NCBI GenBank assembly: GCA_035235625.1
Contig: CP141141.1
Span: 16,117,968-16,181,967 of the forward strand
Reading direction: 5' to 3'
From: Saururus chinensis
Lineage: Eukaryota; Streptophyta; Magnoliopsida; Piperales; Saururaceae
Length of the DNA stretch: 64,000 nt
In this document: positions 44,243 through 55,502 of the stretch, piece after piece
How positions within the stretch are numbered: position 1 is the first letter of the stretch
Layout: each line of letters opens with the position of its first letter
Notes under the pieces: generated by a model
Databases searched by the model: none
The model's input: only the letters and a program-made list of their open reading frames with translations
Told to the model about the DNA's origin: nothing
Made by a program: the position numbers and the translations under genes

Positions 44243-44881
44243 TGCATGAGGAAATATGGTGCATCTGTTCTGATCTAAACTTTATACGGAGAGTTGTAAC
44301 AGTTGAACCATTATATTAAGCAATTCCCATTAGAAATCATACACAAGGATCCTACTTCATTGCCCGAGTTGATATCAATCTACCACCGCTGAAGCCTTAC
44401 CAAAAAATTCCCTCGGCTTCTCCGCCTTTTTTCCTTTCCTTAACCAAAACAAAAATTTCTTTAATTGTGCTCTCAAAAGCCTTTTTATAAGCATAAGGAT
44501 TAAGATTCCTAACTTCGTAGAATTTAAGTAATTCTCCCCAATTAGGTAACTTAATTAAGATTTTAAAAATTAATTTTGGAATTATAAACAACTGGGCCCA
44601 CAAAACGACTTAAACGGGCCAAATACAATCTAAATCGGATAAATGAGCCTTATGCAATATACTCAACTTCTAACAGTCATATCTCCCTTATCCAGACTCG
44701 AATTTGCACGTTTTTGGTGGCCTTTCAAAGCTCTGTATGTCTACTTTCCAACTACATATGTTTCAGATATCAATACTAACTTATGATTAAGTTATTCACA
44801 CAAGAAATTCAAGGGGTCCAACACCCTAATCCCACGTGATCGACTTCAAGAATTTAGAAAAATTCCGGATGGTACACTCCT

Positions 44882-45430
44882 TGATGTTGTCGTTGGTAAT
44901 AATTGTTTTTATTTTTTTATCAAGGGTATGGAATGGCAAGTTAAGAGTGTGTATTTATCTATATATAAATATATTATGTATAATGAACTTTGTGGTTTCT
45001 TATAAAGTCATTGCACTGGTTATATTCTTGTACTAAGCATTTGTGTGGTGCAGGTCCCTTACATGATTAATTTTTTTTATGATATATATTATATATACAG
45101 CAAAGACAATGTTGCTAGGTCATTTGACATTATATTTAAATGGTAAAGGATAACTATAGGCACGTAAATGTCAATCTATTTACGTTGGTAACTAGTAGAA
45201 CATTGAGACATTTACTCGGGCTCCACCCCGTTTGATTTATGATATGGTGTTGATGATTACCTATGTACTATGATGTGATGTTCGTATGTTAAAAACAAAA
45301 GTGGACCACACCTTGAGATATTTTGATGGATGCTTTAATAAAAAAATTCCTCTATTGTATTTTAAAAAATGTACTTAGAAAATCTTTAGTTGTAAGATTG
45401 AGTGTTACTATTTGCCACACAAAAATTAGC
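44882..45430 (+). repeat. family X copy 3, right part
   Basis: Continues 32701-32955 across the nested insertions. Shares GATGTTGCTAGGTCATTTG-like, TGTCAATCTATTTACGTTGG-like and TTTACTCGGGCTCCACCCCG-like landmarks with copies 1 and 2. Confidence 0.6.
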
Positions 45431-47029
45431 TTTTAAAATTGAATATAATATTATTTTATTGTTAATATTTAGGTGTGTACGTATAATTATCTCTTGTGTA
45501 GCTTTTGTCTCTTTGCTTCTAGGTGAAAAAACTAAAGTAACAATGACTAGATTGCTAAGGCTTCAGGCTATGAATAAATAATTGCTAATTACCGGATGTC
45601 TCTTAACCTCCATTTAGAACAAAAAGAGTCTTTAGAAACCAAAATAAAATTAGCATGCCCAAGTGTGATTAGAAATTCAGCTATTAAATTACAAGATTGC
45701 TTCATTTTTTACCCATGAACGTTGGATTAGTATTGGTGCAAACGTGCCAACCTAGACTATGGAAGTGAGTAAAAGTTATCTCGATGGCTATCATCATCAC
45801 CAATACAGAGGAGGTGCAATACTTACTTGCAGCGGTGGAACATATAAAGTGATTCTTTATTTTGGGATTATTTGCATATTCTAATTGTTTTTTAGTAGTG
45901 CAAAACTTATATTCAAAGAGGTTTCGCAATGTTTTGCTTGAGCACAAATTATTTGGCTCCTAACATGAAATCACTTGTATATTGATAGGTATATTGTAAT
46001 TTAGTGCTTACTGAAACCTCCAGCTAAGGAAAGCTCAAGGCCTACGGATTTTCAGCTACACAATGTTTGAGTGCAGTTCACGTAGCTAACTTCAGCCAAC
46101 TTGTAAGTTAAAATAGTTGAAACAAACAAATGATAATTGTTTATTTCTTACACTAAACACTTGGAAAAGGTTTGATATGATGTTGGGCTAGGCTTAGGCA
46201 GTATAATTTATTGAGGAAAATGTAGAAGATCACTAATAGTCCTATAATAGTCTTCTTTACAACTGCACGAAATAATAGCAATTTTTATGCAAATGTCAGT
46301 AGGTCTTTAAATGTTAGTGTGTTTTTTTTTGTCAAGATATCTAATAGTGGTGGTTATATAGGGGTGATATTGCACAGCAACGAAGAAGGAGAGAGTCAAT
46401 GGCTTATATAATGAACAAGTTAAATGCTAAATAATGAAATGCATAAGATTAAAAGGTAAATTCAACTCTAATTACACTATGAAAACATTATGTATTATTT
46501 TTTTATTAGACTTACAAAATACTATGTTATAAAGAGTATCTTTATTATAACAACACAATGTATCTTGTTTTCCAATTGTCCAAAAATATGTAGGTCAAAT
46601 CATATGTGCTTTATTCTTACTAGTAATAAAAAAATTAGAACTAGCTAAAATTAAATAATTCAAGTTTTATTCCCAGATTAGGGGCAAAATTTACCCATAG
46701 GTTCAAAAGTCTAATTGAGTTACCGCTTTGTGTACTCTAGTCTCAATACCAAATTAAATTTCAACAACTGCATATGACACCTTATACACTTGTATATTCC
46801 CTACCTTATGGGAAATTGCATATGGAAATTCTTGAAGTAGGTGACATGTACATGAGGTGTGAAATGGAAGATGCCCAAACTAAAAAATAATTTGTACATG
46901 AAGAACTGCTCACAGGATGTGGTTAAAGTCAATGGCATTGATAAGCCAGATGGGCTTATGATAAGGTCAAATTTTCATTGCCTCATGCCCTTATTCTTTG
47001 AACTAGTTCCAACCTAAATCATAATAATA
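45431..47029. other. AT-rich intergenic sequence
   Basis: No supported gene. The minus frame 45947-45702 (81 codons) has no recognisable motif and no flanking support. No RNA gene seen. Confidence 0.4.
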
Positions 47030-47226
47030 TTTCTTCCCTCCCATAGTTACATTTGTAAGACCACTAATTTTTATTGAATGGTAAAATTCACATCTAAGAG
47101 AAGGGAAAATAAGTTTATAGTACTATTTTTTTAAGGACCCAACTACTTTAATTAAACAAAATAAAATTTTTAAAATGGAATAAACTTTTTTGCCTAATAG
47201 AAGTATTAATTTAGGACGGAGGGAAA
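47030..47226. mobile_element. Stowaway-like MITE
   Basis: A 197-base element flanked by TA on both sides (47028-47029, 47227-47228). The left end TTTCTTCCCTCCCA and right end GGACGGAGGGAAA are inverted relatives of the plant Stowaway terminus CTCCCTCCGTCC. AT-rich interior, no coding capacity. Confidence 0.65.
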
Positions 47227-48005
47227 TACAGCTTAAGAAATTCAAAGTTGTGAGGCTGACTATGGTTTTGTGGATATACAAATTGGAAGTAAATTATTTG
47301 TTAATTTCATTAACTAATTAACACATGTAACGCCAGTGATGATTAGGTTTATATATAATAGTTTTGGATGAGGGCTGGCTTGACCTTAATACAGTGTAAT
47401 TTTTTGGTGTAGCTTCCCCTATCTATCGTCCAATGTCAATGTGTCTCTTATTGGAATCTTACTAAAGCTCTTACAAAGTGGACATATAATTCATTAATTT
47501 AAGACTTCTCAAAAGGTCACATGGCTCAGCATTTTACGAATTTTATTTGTTTAGGGCTTCTCTCCTTGTTGGACGACTACAATCACTATACAGAGTTTGA
47601 TTTCGTAATATATACAGATTTTCCTTTATGATATTCAGATTTCCCTTGTCTACGTACGTTTTCCGTCCGTCACTTGTGGGTCATGGCCCCCTCAGCGCAA
47701 TATTTCATAAACTGACTTGGGCACCACTGGTTGTGGTAGCTGGGTTGGGTCCACCGGCCAGGTTGACCTAGGATGGGGACATAATTAGGGGTGAAAATTT
47801 AAAGGTAGCTCACGAGCCCTAACCAGCTCGCAAAATTGCGGGTTAGGGGTGGAAGTTCTTTGGCCTAGTTTTAGGATTGTGCCTGAAAGTTTTAGGCCCA
47901 ATTAAAATAAGGTTGGGGGATAAAAAGTCCAATCTAAGTATAAAAAAAATATAATTTTTAAGCTGAAAGGGAAGAAGCTGTATATTTTTAAAAAGTTTAA
48001 GTTAA
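47227..48005. other. intergenic sequence
   Basis: No gene or repeat structure that I can support. Confidence 0.4.
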
Positions 48006-48558
48006 GGGGCTATTTTGGTACTGAATCGTAAGAAGATTCAGTTGATTTAGTGTCAATTTAGCACTGAATTTTTATAATCTAGTTTGTGTACAGAAGTTGT
48101 GTTGAATTAAAAATTTAGTACTGAAGTTAGATTAATGTCGTTTCAAGCCTGAATCGGCCTGAATCATGGAATCACCTCACGATTCAATCTCCTAAACACC
48201 GTTTTAAAAATTATAGATTCTATATTTTTCAATAGTTATCGTTCATATCGATTTGAGCCTCAATAAACATGCAATATAGGTAGGGCCCATTTTAAAAATT
48301 TTAAATTACCTGCCCTTGTGGGATCTTGTTTGATAGAGCTTGAATTTAGAAGCGTAATGGTTTGAAGAACGTGCATATCCGAGTTCGAGAAAGAAAGTTA
48401 TATTAGTTTAAAGTTTTAAAATTGGGTTTGACGTGATATTTGAATTTATTCTAACAAATTTTCTTACAAAACATAATTCAATTTCGGCGGTAAATTTTTT
48501 GAATTAATTCCTACTAAATTAATTTCTAACTAAATTGATTCAGTACCCAAACGACCTC
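48006..48558. mobile_element. Tourist-like (PIF/Harbinger) MITE, 553 bases
   Basis: Left end GGGGCTATTTTGGTACTGAA and right end GATTCAGTACCCAAACGACC-TC are inverted repeats of about 22 bases with a few mismatches. The target duplication TAA is perfect (48003-48005, 48559-48561), as expected for PIF/Harbinger. No open frame of note inside, so it is non-autonomous. Confidence 0.75.
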
Positions 48559-50654
48559 TAAACTTGCACGTCCTCATGGTTTAATTGTGAAGAATGCTAC
48601 CTAAAGACCAAAGGATATAATATTGTTTCTCATGGGGACAAATAGTGGATACCATCCAAAGATTATAACTTTTTGTCAAAAAAAATACAAAACAAAATAA
48701 AAGGATAAATAAATAAAATTTATGGCCCGGCAAGAGCCCAGTTAGGATGAGGCTAAGGACGAACATTTGAAGACCCACCTAAGAGATAGGTTGGAAAGAC
48801 TAGGGCCAAGTCCCCACTCTGGCATGGCGAGTTTCAGCCCTAATCATAATGACATCCTCATTTTCCTCTTCTTTTTCCCCTTTTATGACACCACATTCTC
48901 TTACCTTTTTTCTTCATCATCTTTTTTTCTTGTCGCTCATCATTTTATTTTAGCATAATTAGCTAACCAAGCGGAGTCTCAAAATGTGAATGACCTATTA
49001 GTGCTACATTTCAGGTTGGGTCTTGAGATAGTACTCATGATTCCTAAACCCTACCTGAGATGTGAGAATCGCATGAGCTTTTTTTTCAACTACCAAATCC
49101 TACTTGAGATAGAACCCAACATGATCCAAACGTGAGTAATCTCAAGTCAGCTGGGTTTGGTCAAGTAGTTTTTTGGTGTAGCTCCAAGGATCTATATCGC
49201 ATGGGCCATCCCACAAAAGGAGCTTGGTTTGGCTTTTACAAGTTTAACTGGCCAGGTTAGCCTAATTGACGATGTGCATTGTTAGAGCATCTCTAATGAG
49301 ATATGTTAAATTGAGCCGTTAGATACACTCAAGAAGCTTAATTTGACATCTTTATTTTTTTATGTGGCAATTTAGTCATATGCAAACTCTAACCAAAAAT
49401 GTCAAATGCATTATTTATATTATTTTATTTTATTATATAAAAAAGAAATTATGTATGAAAGAGGTGAAAAGATGATTAAAAAAAGTGAGAAAAAAAGCAT
49501 CCCTATTTAGATATGCCATAAATGACATCCGAACTTGGGGCTCCATTTCCACCCTCTTTGGACTAGTGTGGGCGCCATTTTGTGCATACAAGACACCATT
49601 TAGAAAATAGTGTAGGTCTACTTGTGAGTTTTTGATATGAAAATATTATTTTCCATTTAGAAATAGGTTACTTGCACATAGTCCAATCATCATCTAACTG
49701 TTCCCAGTAGACTTTTTTTTAACAATCCCACTAACTTGACTTGATAACACTAATTTATAGTAATTTTGATCGTACACTTCATTGAAAAAATTTCATATTA
49801 AAACTTATTAAAATAATAACAATAATTTTACTAAAATCTACTTGTCTATCAGGAAAGCTTTTGAAATGATAAAAAACGGTCCAGGGTAAAAGGATGCACA
49901 CACGTGTGAAAAAGCACCCAGCCCCCACACGCACACACCTTATATATGGGGTACTCGTCCATTGATGCAATTACGGATCCACCGTTGGGCATTCCAGGGA
50001 CAATGATAGACGAAGACAAAATGGCTGATTCCCATTAACCCAACTCGGCCGGCTGGTTTTCATTGTCTCTCATCCAGCCTGAGCGGTAAGTCATATGTTT
50101 TGCAAGAAGGCAGTTACAGTCACAATCGAGATGTAGTCGCAACTGCTTTCTGCCTACGGATGGCACCCCCCACGCTCTCCAACTGCCTTCTCCACTCTTT
50201 GTATTTTTTTTTACAAAGATTCAAACTCTTACAATTGAATAATGCCTGATTGTTGCGTACACCGTTTGGTTTCTCCTTAATCCTCATTTTAATATCAAAA
50301 CTACTCTCAGTGGAATTATTGCTAATTAAAACAAAAATGAATTTATATGCACTTCACTAATCCCTTTAATACCTTATTTTATTTACAATTTAATGAGGGT
50401 GTTTATGGGGTTATTAAGGTACTAAGGGGATTATTGAGGCGTATAGACTCGTTCTTAAAATAAATGCTGTATTTATTTAGTTTATAATCATCGCATGAAA
50501 CATGTAGAAGAGAGTATGGACCACTGTCTTTGATTAGGAGGGCTTGTGTGGGCCCGTCAAGGCATTATTTATGTCTAATTCCTAATATAGCACTTTTGCC
50601 TGCATATTCCCTTAGAATTATATTTGGCAAATAATTTTATTTTATATTAATAGT
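48559..50654. other. intergenic sequence with possible MITE fragments
   Basis: No supported gene. GAGCATCTCTAATGAGATAT near 49284 looks like one end of a MITE family, but the matching end is absent. An imperfect hairpin (AATCCCTTTAATACCTTA, pairing with TAAGGTACTAAGGGGATT) lies at about 50350-50440. Confidence 0.4.
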
Positions 50655-50795
50655 TCTTTTATGTTTAATGTAAATGATTAGATACTTTAAAAAAATATCA
50701 TAAACTTTTTTTTTTTTGCACTTACATGTAGATTTATTATTTAATAAAAATTATTATTTTTTAATATAACTATTGATATTGAATAGGAAGAGTAT
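50655..50795. mobile_element. MITE-like element, partial
   Basis: Resembles 51770-51896 in order: ACTTAAAAA-type start, ATCATAAGCTT-like block, oligo-T, AATTTATTATTTAATAAAA, then CTATTGATATTGAATAGGAA and GAGTA. The right end is a diverged Stowaway terminus; the left end is unclear. Confidence 0.4.
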
Positions 50796-51769
50796 TAACC
50801 CTTGAGTGACACACGGACTTCATTCTACAAGCCAAGAGTGCCAACAAGGCAAGCCGAGTGGAGTTTTAGGCTCACTCAAATCGAGCTCAAAATATTGAAG
50901 GCCGGTGCAAGAGGGGACGAGACTCATTGGAGGAATTTGATTGAGCTAAAGCACGAATCAAGCTTATTTAAGTTGAATCGAGCCAAACAAGACTTTGGGA
51001 AAACTCAACAAATTTGAACTCAAGCAAAACTACGACAAAGTCGAGGTGGCTCAAATTATTAAGCCCAACCAACTCTTTAGCACCCCAACTATAAGCATAG
51101 AGCTAGAATTTAAAAATAAATAAATAAGAAAAATACTCATTTATTTAATTTTTATTTAATTTACATCAACTCTGTATGCATCAACAGCTTGTTTTCTCAT
51201 AAAGGGCCCTACAAATTAACTATCATGCACATGTGACAACTCATCTCTTTTAGCCCATATCCTTCCTTGAATCTAGATCACCAACCAATCCACCGATTGG
51301 CCTTGCGTTTAATTTATGGATGGGCATGTTTATTAACTATTTTTAATGATTAATTAATAAAATTAGTTGGACTGTTTCGGCCACAAGGGCTATATCTATA
51401 TTGTGCAAATCATTTATGTGCCCAAAGAGATTGATAAGGGAATATAATGTTGTAAGAAGCTAGTTGCCCTGCCATTACAGTCAGGCCTCTACTTGTTAAT
51501 AAAGCAAAAAAATTTAAAATAAAGAAACAGAAAATATCTATTTGAGGAAGAAGACATTTTAACCTAGATCACCCTAACTCCTCTTCTCAGCCAATTTTCC
51601 CTGTGTCTACCTATCGTGGAACCAGTATAGTTGCAGGGGCCCTCAAGTTGGAAGGGTACAAAATTGTCTTATTCATCTTGTGCGGGGGCAACCATGTTGG
51701 AGGAAAAAAATACCTCCATCGTAAATTAATAACTCTATTTAGAAAAAAATTAATTTAATATTAATAACT

Positions 51770-51896
51770 CTATTTTGATGAATTTAAGTGGTTGGGTACT
51801 TAAAAATAGCATCATAAGCTTCTTTTTTTTTAATATAAATTTTATAATTCAATAAAAACTACCATTTGAAAGTAGCTATTAATATAAGACGAAGGG
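51770..51896. mobile_element. MITE-like element, partial
   Basis: Same family as 50655-50795; the right end GACGAAGGGAGTA is close to the Stowaway consensus. Confidence 0.45.
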
Positions 51897-53019
51897 AGTA
51901 CCGTTACATTTAGCTCTTTGTTAGGGCGCCCTTGCAAACCTTGCCCTTAATGGGGAGGCTAAAACATTTAATTGGGAAAAAGGAAGAGATTATCTTGCTG
52001 CCCTAAAGTACTCGTCAGCACACAAAAAATATTCTATATTGCCTCTTCATTTTTTTTCATATTCAATGCACCCCACTCTTCTTACCACCCGTTTTTCTCA
52101 TTTTCCTCCCTTGCCTCTGTGTCCACCACCTCCTTTATCCTAACTTCCTCTATCTCCCACTCTTCCACAAGTACTGTTTCTATCTCCTTGATGGAAGAGT
52201 TTTTCATGATCCGCTCTAATAATAAGCTTAGCGTAAGGAACATCTGAGAACCTTTCATCCATGAGATCGACATCGCATGTGCTATTGTATGTTATCATTA
52301 GTTGTATTGATGCTAATGTGTGCGGCATTGATCTTAAATATCAAAGGTTCCATGTGATCCTTATGTTGGACTCATTGTCCAAGTGAAGCATAAAAAATGC
52401 TTCCCTCCTCAACCTAGTCCTTCTCTGCTACTAATGCCACTACTATCATCTCTTCTTGATATGGAAAAACTAACTATGGATACCCACAATCATTTTTTTC
52501 CTATGGGTACAACTTAACAGTGGGTGACCCTGTCATCCATACAACAAATTACAGGCACTTCTAATGATCGTCAAGATGTAGCCGAAGGAAGAAAAAACTG
52601 ATGTTGGGTACCTTATGTTACTTTTTTCAAATATTGATTATGGGTACCCACCCATAAGGTTCCCAAATTGAAAAAAAAAAAAAAGGAAAAATAGGAGGGG
52701 CAATTAAAGAGCAAGCGGCTCAATGGCGAAGGAGGTAGTACTGTAGTAGCAATAGAGGTGCCATGATCGAAGAAAAGAAAGGCAAGTCCCTTTGGAAGGT
52801 TTGGGAGGAGAAGTCTTTCCATTATAGGTGGTTGTTTAGTAATGGGTGAAAGGACAAAACTTTAAAGCATAAAAATGCTTATCCATCATCTTTACTGTGC
52901 AAAAAATAATAAAAGGTAATAAATGAAATAGTGCAATACGGTGGTGCATAGTTCACCCTGTCTCTTTTGAAAAAATTTATATCTAGTCCACTACCCTAAG
53001 TTTATAAATGCCTTCTTTA

Positions 53020-53025
<6 letters not shown>
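51897..53025. other. intergenic sequence
   Basis: Frames of up to 91 codons on both strands, none with a recognisable domain; Ser/Phe-rich compositions reflect CT-rich sequence at 52030-52200. No gene called. Confidence 0.4.

Positions 53026-53116
<91 letters not shown>
53026..53116. repeat. (AT)n microsatellite, about 45 units
   Basis: An uninterrupted alternating A/T run of about 91 bases about 0.9 kb upstream of the glycosyltransferase gene. Such runs are prone to length change and cruciform extrusion. Confidence 0.95.
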
Positions 53117-53117
<1 letters not shown>

Positions 53118-53623
53118 CTAACCTCTGACTTGATAGTCATAAGTAGAACCCTTACTTCTATTCACCGAAATTTCATTATTACCATTTTAGAGTAGGAATC
53201 CTTGGATCGTCTTGATGTTTATACTAACCCAATTGCCGTTTATATACCATTCGTACACCATCAACTTAACTTTCTGACATTGGCTTCCACTCTTGGAGTC
53301 AAAGCCCAACAAAAATTAATTTACTCATACTTGTGAATGGCAATTTTAGAATTCTTATAAATGAAGGTAACTATTCTCTATATAACCCTCAAATCATAGT
53401 GTCAATTATAAATATTAAAAATAAAGGGTCTAACTAGGTAAAAACACATATAGGCATTAATAAATTTTCATTTCATAGAGGCTTGCATTACAGCTCCCTA
53501 TAGTAGCACTAAAGAGAAACTTAACAGTTTTTGTTGGGTGAACCCTCAAATTGGTTGAAAAGTAAGAAGCACATGTCACTTTCCCTATTCTAGTTCTTAA
53601 AAAATAAAGATGTGATAGCAAAT

Positions 53624-53850
53624 GAGTGGACTTTGAAAACTTGAAGGCTTCTCTGTTATTGCCTAAAAATAAAAGTCCGGGGATTTTAAAGGGTGAGTCA
53701 TATTTTTTAAATAATAAAAACAAAAAAAGAAAGAAAGATGTCATTGCGAAGGACGCATGCATTTGCTTCCCACCCCGGGCGGAGTGGACTTTGAAAACTG
53801 GAAGGCCTCTGTCTCTTTCCAAAAAAAAAAGCCCGGGGACTTTAAACAGT
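53624..53850 (+). repeat. direct repeat in the glycosyltransferase promoter region
   Basis: Two diverged copies of about 70 bases starting at 53624 and 53782 (GAGTGGACTTTGAAAACT), both ending in a CCGGGGA-TTTAAA block. The second copy ends about 135 bases upstream of the start codon. A regulatory role is only possible. Confidence 0.75.
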
Positions 53851-53906
53851 GACAACCTTCCAGTTCAGTAAGACTGACAAAAATTTGATTTTTCGCCGCC
53901 TCCGCC

Positions 53907-53975
53907 ATGGCCATGGCCTCGGAGCTCCTCCCCTCCTCTGCTCCGCCGTGCTCTCTTCCCTTCCTCCTGCTTTGA
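53907..53975 (+). promoter_or_regulatory. upstream ORF (22 codons) before the glycosyltransferase
   Basis: ATG in a near-ideal context (CCGCCATGG) opens a 22-codon frame (MAMASELLPSSAPPCSLPFL, then LL) ending TGA at 53973-53975, nine bases before the main ATG and in a different frame. If it lies in the transcript it should reduce translation of the main ORF. Its inclusion depends on the unknown transcription start. Confidence 0.45.
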
Positions 53976-53984
53976 TTCTAAGTA

Positions 53985-55325
53985 ATGGCCCAGTGGAAGT
54001 CCTTATCGCACTCCGCTTCTTCATTTTCACTCAACGGGCCCAGGCCATGCGCCTCCCCACTTTCCGTCATCTCCCTCCTCCTCCTCCTCAACGCTCTCGC
54101 CTTCCTCTCGCTCCGTTCCCCCTTCATGCCCCGCCTTCATCGCCTCCACAGCCCCTCCTCCCCCTCCCTCCTCGCCGCACTCGGGGAGGACACCCACCAA
54201 ATCAGTGCTCATGGTGGGGGGGTCTACAAGCGAAATCTCCAGGTTGTCCGCAAGCCCAACGGTTTGCAGTTGTTCAGCGATCGTCTCCGACGCCAGCCAC
54301 CGCCGTCCCTCCCAAGCGAAACCCATAAATTTTTCGTCTCCCCAAAGCGGCCGGGGGCGAGGAGCAGGCGCGTGCTTAAGCTCATCCAGCAGAGCCCCAA
54401 GTCCAGGCGCTTCGCTGCACGGGCCCAGGCATTCCTCTCGGCTGGTGGTGGGTGTAGGACTCGCTTCTTCCTCACCTGGATTTCTCCGTCGGAGGCGTCG
54501 TTTGGGCCCCGGGAGTCGCTGACAGTGGAGAGCATTTTCAAGTCCCATCGGGACGCCTGCGTGCTCCTCCTCTCCCACGCCATGGACTCCGCCCCCGGCC
54601 GGGCTCTTCTCCGACCGTTTTCCTCCCTCGGCCTCCGCATCGCCGCGATCGCCCCCGACCTTGCCTACATCTTCGAGGGCACCCCAGCGGAGGCCTGGCT
54701 CGCCGGGCTGAAGCAGGGGAGCGTCGACCCGGGCGACGTCCCCCTGGGACAGAACCTCTCTAACCTCCTCCGCCTCGCTGTACTATACAAGTTCGGTGGC
54801 GTCTACGTTGACGCCGACGTTGTCATCCTCCGGAGCTTCGCCCCACTGCGGAACGCGATCGGGGCGCAGGCTGCTGACAGCCGGACCGGAAATTGGAGCC
54901 GGCTGAACAATGCGGTCATGGTGTTTGACAGGAAGCACCCATTGCTCTACAAATTCATGGAGGAATTCGCCTCCACATTCAATGGCAACAAGTGGGGTCA
55001 CAATGGGCCTTATCTGGTGTCAAGGGTGGTGGCCAGGGAGCCGCCGCCATCAGCAGTGGGGAATGCGACGGCATCGCATTTCTCCGTGCTGCCGCCGATG
55101 GCATTCTATCCAGTGGACTGGAGTAGAATAGGCAGCCTCTTCCACGGGCCGCGGAGTGAGGCGCACAGCCGGTGGGCAGCGGCGAAACTCAACCAGATTC
55201 GCGGGGAGAGCTTTTCAATTCACCTGTGGAATAGGCAGAGCCGGAGGCTGAAGGTGGAGGAAGGGAGTGTGATTGGAAGACTGATGCTTGACTCATGCCT
55301 TTACTGCAATTCCTCTTCTCTTTAA
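53985..55325 (+). CDS. alpha-1,4-glycosyltransferase-like type II membrane protein
   Basis: Intact single-exon gene, 446 codons. Layout: short cytosolic N-terminus; one hydrophobic anchor at about residues 25-43 (PLSVISLLLLLNALAFLSL), as in Golgi type II enzymes; Ser/Arg/Pro-rich stem to about 155; a sugar-binding-region glycosyltransferase domain (Gly_transf_sug type) at about 157-300 with FFLTWISP and GGVYVDADVVIL, where D276-A277-D278 is the metal/nucleotide-sugar DXD motif; then a C-terminal Gb3_synth-type domain at about 310-440 with NNAVMVFDRKHPLL, KWGHNGPYLVSRV and FSIHLWNRQS. This matches the plant family named after lactosylceramide 4-alpha-galactosyltransferase; the true acceptor in plants is not fixed by sequence. 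The first half is very GC-rich with C/G-ending codons, unlike its AT-rich surroundings. The start at 53985 is chosen because upstream ATGs are out of frame and end in a stop. Confidence 0.92.
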   Translation: MAQWKSLSHSASSFSLNGPRPCASPLSVISLLLLLNALAFLSLRSPFMPRLHRLHSPSSPSLLAALGEDTHQISAHGGGVYKRNLQVVRKPNGLQLFSDRLRRQPPPSLPSETHKFFVSPKRPGARSRRVLKLIQQSPKSRRFAARAQAFLSAGGGCRTRFFLTWISPSEASFGPRESLTVESIFKSHRDACVLLLSHAMDSAPGRALLRPFSSLGLRIAAIAPDLAYIFEGTPAEAWLAGLKQGSVDPGDVPLGQNLSNLLRLAVLYKFGGVYVDADVVILRSFAPLRNAIGAQAADSRTGNWSRLNNAVMVFDRKHPLLYKFMEEFASTFNGNKWGHNGPYLVSRVVAREPPPSAVGNATASHFSVLPPMAFYPVDWSRIGSLFHGPRSEAHSRWAAAKLNQIRGESFSIHLWNRQSRRLKVEEGSVIGRLMLDSCLYCNSSSL

Positions 55326-55496
55326 CTGGAAAGGCTTCTGAGTAATTAAAGCCTTCTCCTCTCCATCGATCTTCCCCTGTTCCTGTATATTTTCTTTCCC
55401 TTCCTCTTCAATTTTCTTTAAGTTAGTAATGGCCTATCTCAGTCCATAATTTGGCTTAATTCGTCAAAGAGAAAGATTCATAGGAAGGAAGTGAAA

Positions 55497-55502
55497 AATA
55501 AA
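55497..55502 (+). terminator. possible polyadenylation signal
   Basis: AATAAA about 170 bases after the glycosyltransferase stop. A second AATAAA lies near 55708. Either could serve; plant signals are weakly defined. Confidence 0.4.

Larger units (their letters stand above)
32956..44876 (-). mobile_element. large minus-strand solo LTR carrying two nested insertions
   Basis: On minus it begins TGTACCATCCGGAATTTTTC at 44876 and ends ATTCAGGTCGTGACA at 32956. Perfect 5-base target duplications CTCCT flank it (32951-32955 and 44877-44881). Removing the CACTA element and the plus-strand solo LTR inside it leaves about 4.39 kb with TG...CA borders, no primer site and no coding domains, i.e. a solo LTR. 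Its own sequence is 32956-34444, 38570-38600 and 42000-44876. It contains a 205-base and an 84-base tandem duplication and a GC-rich zone (43100-44080) whose open frames match nothing I know. Confidence 0.8.

Noticed and set aside
45702..45947. 81-codon minus frame as a small gene
   Set aside because: No motif, no neighbouring exon, no conservation evidence within the window.
54027..54578. 183-codon minus frame opposite the glycosyltransferase
   Set aside because: Antisense shadow of a GC-rich coding sequence; no domain, and the plus frame has a clear family match.
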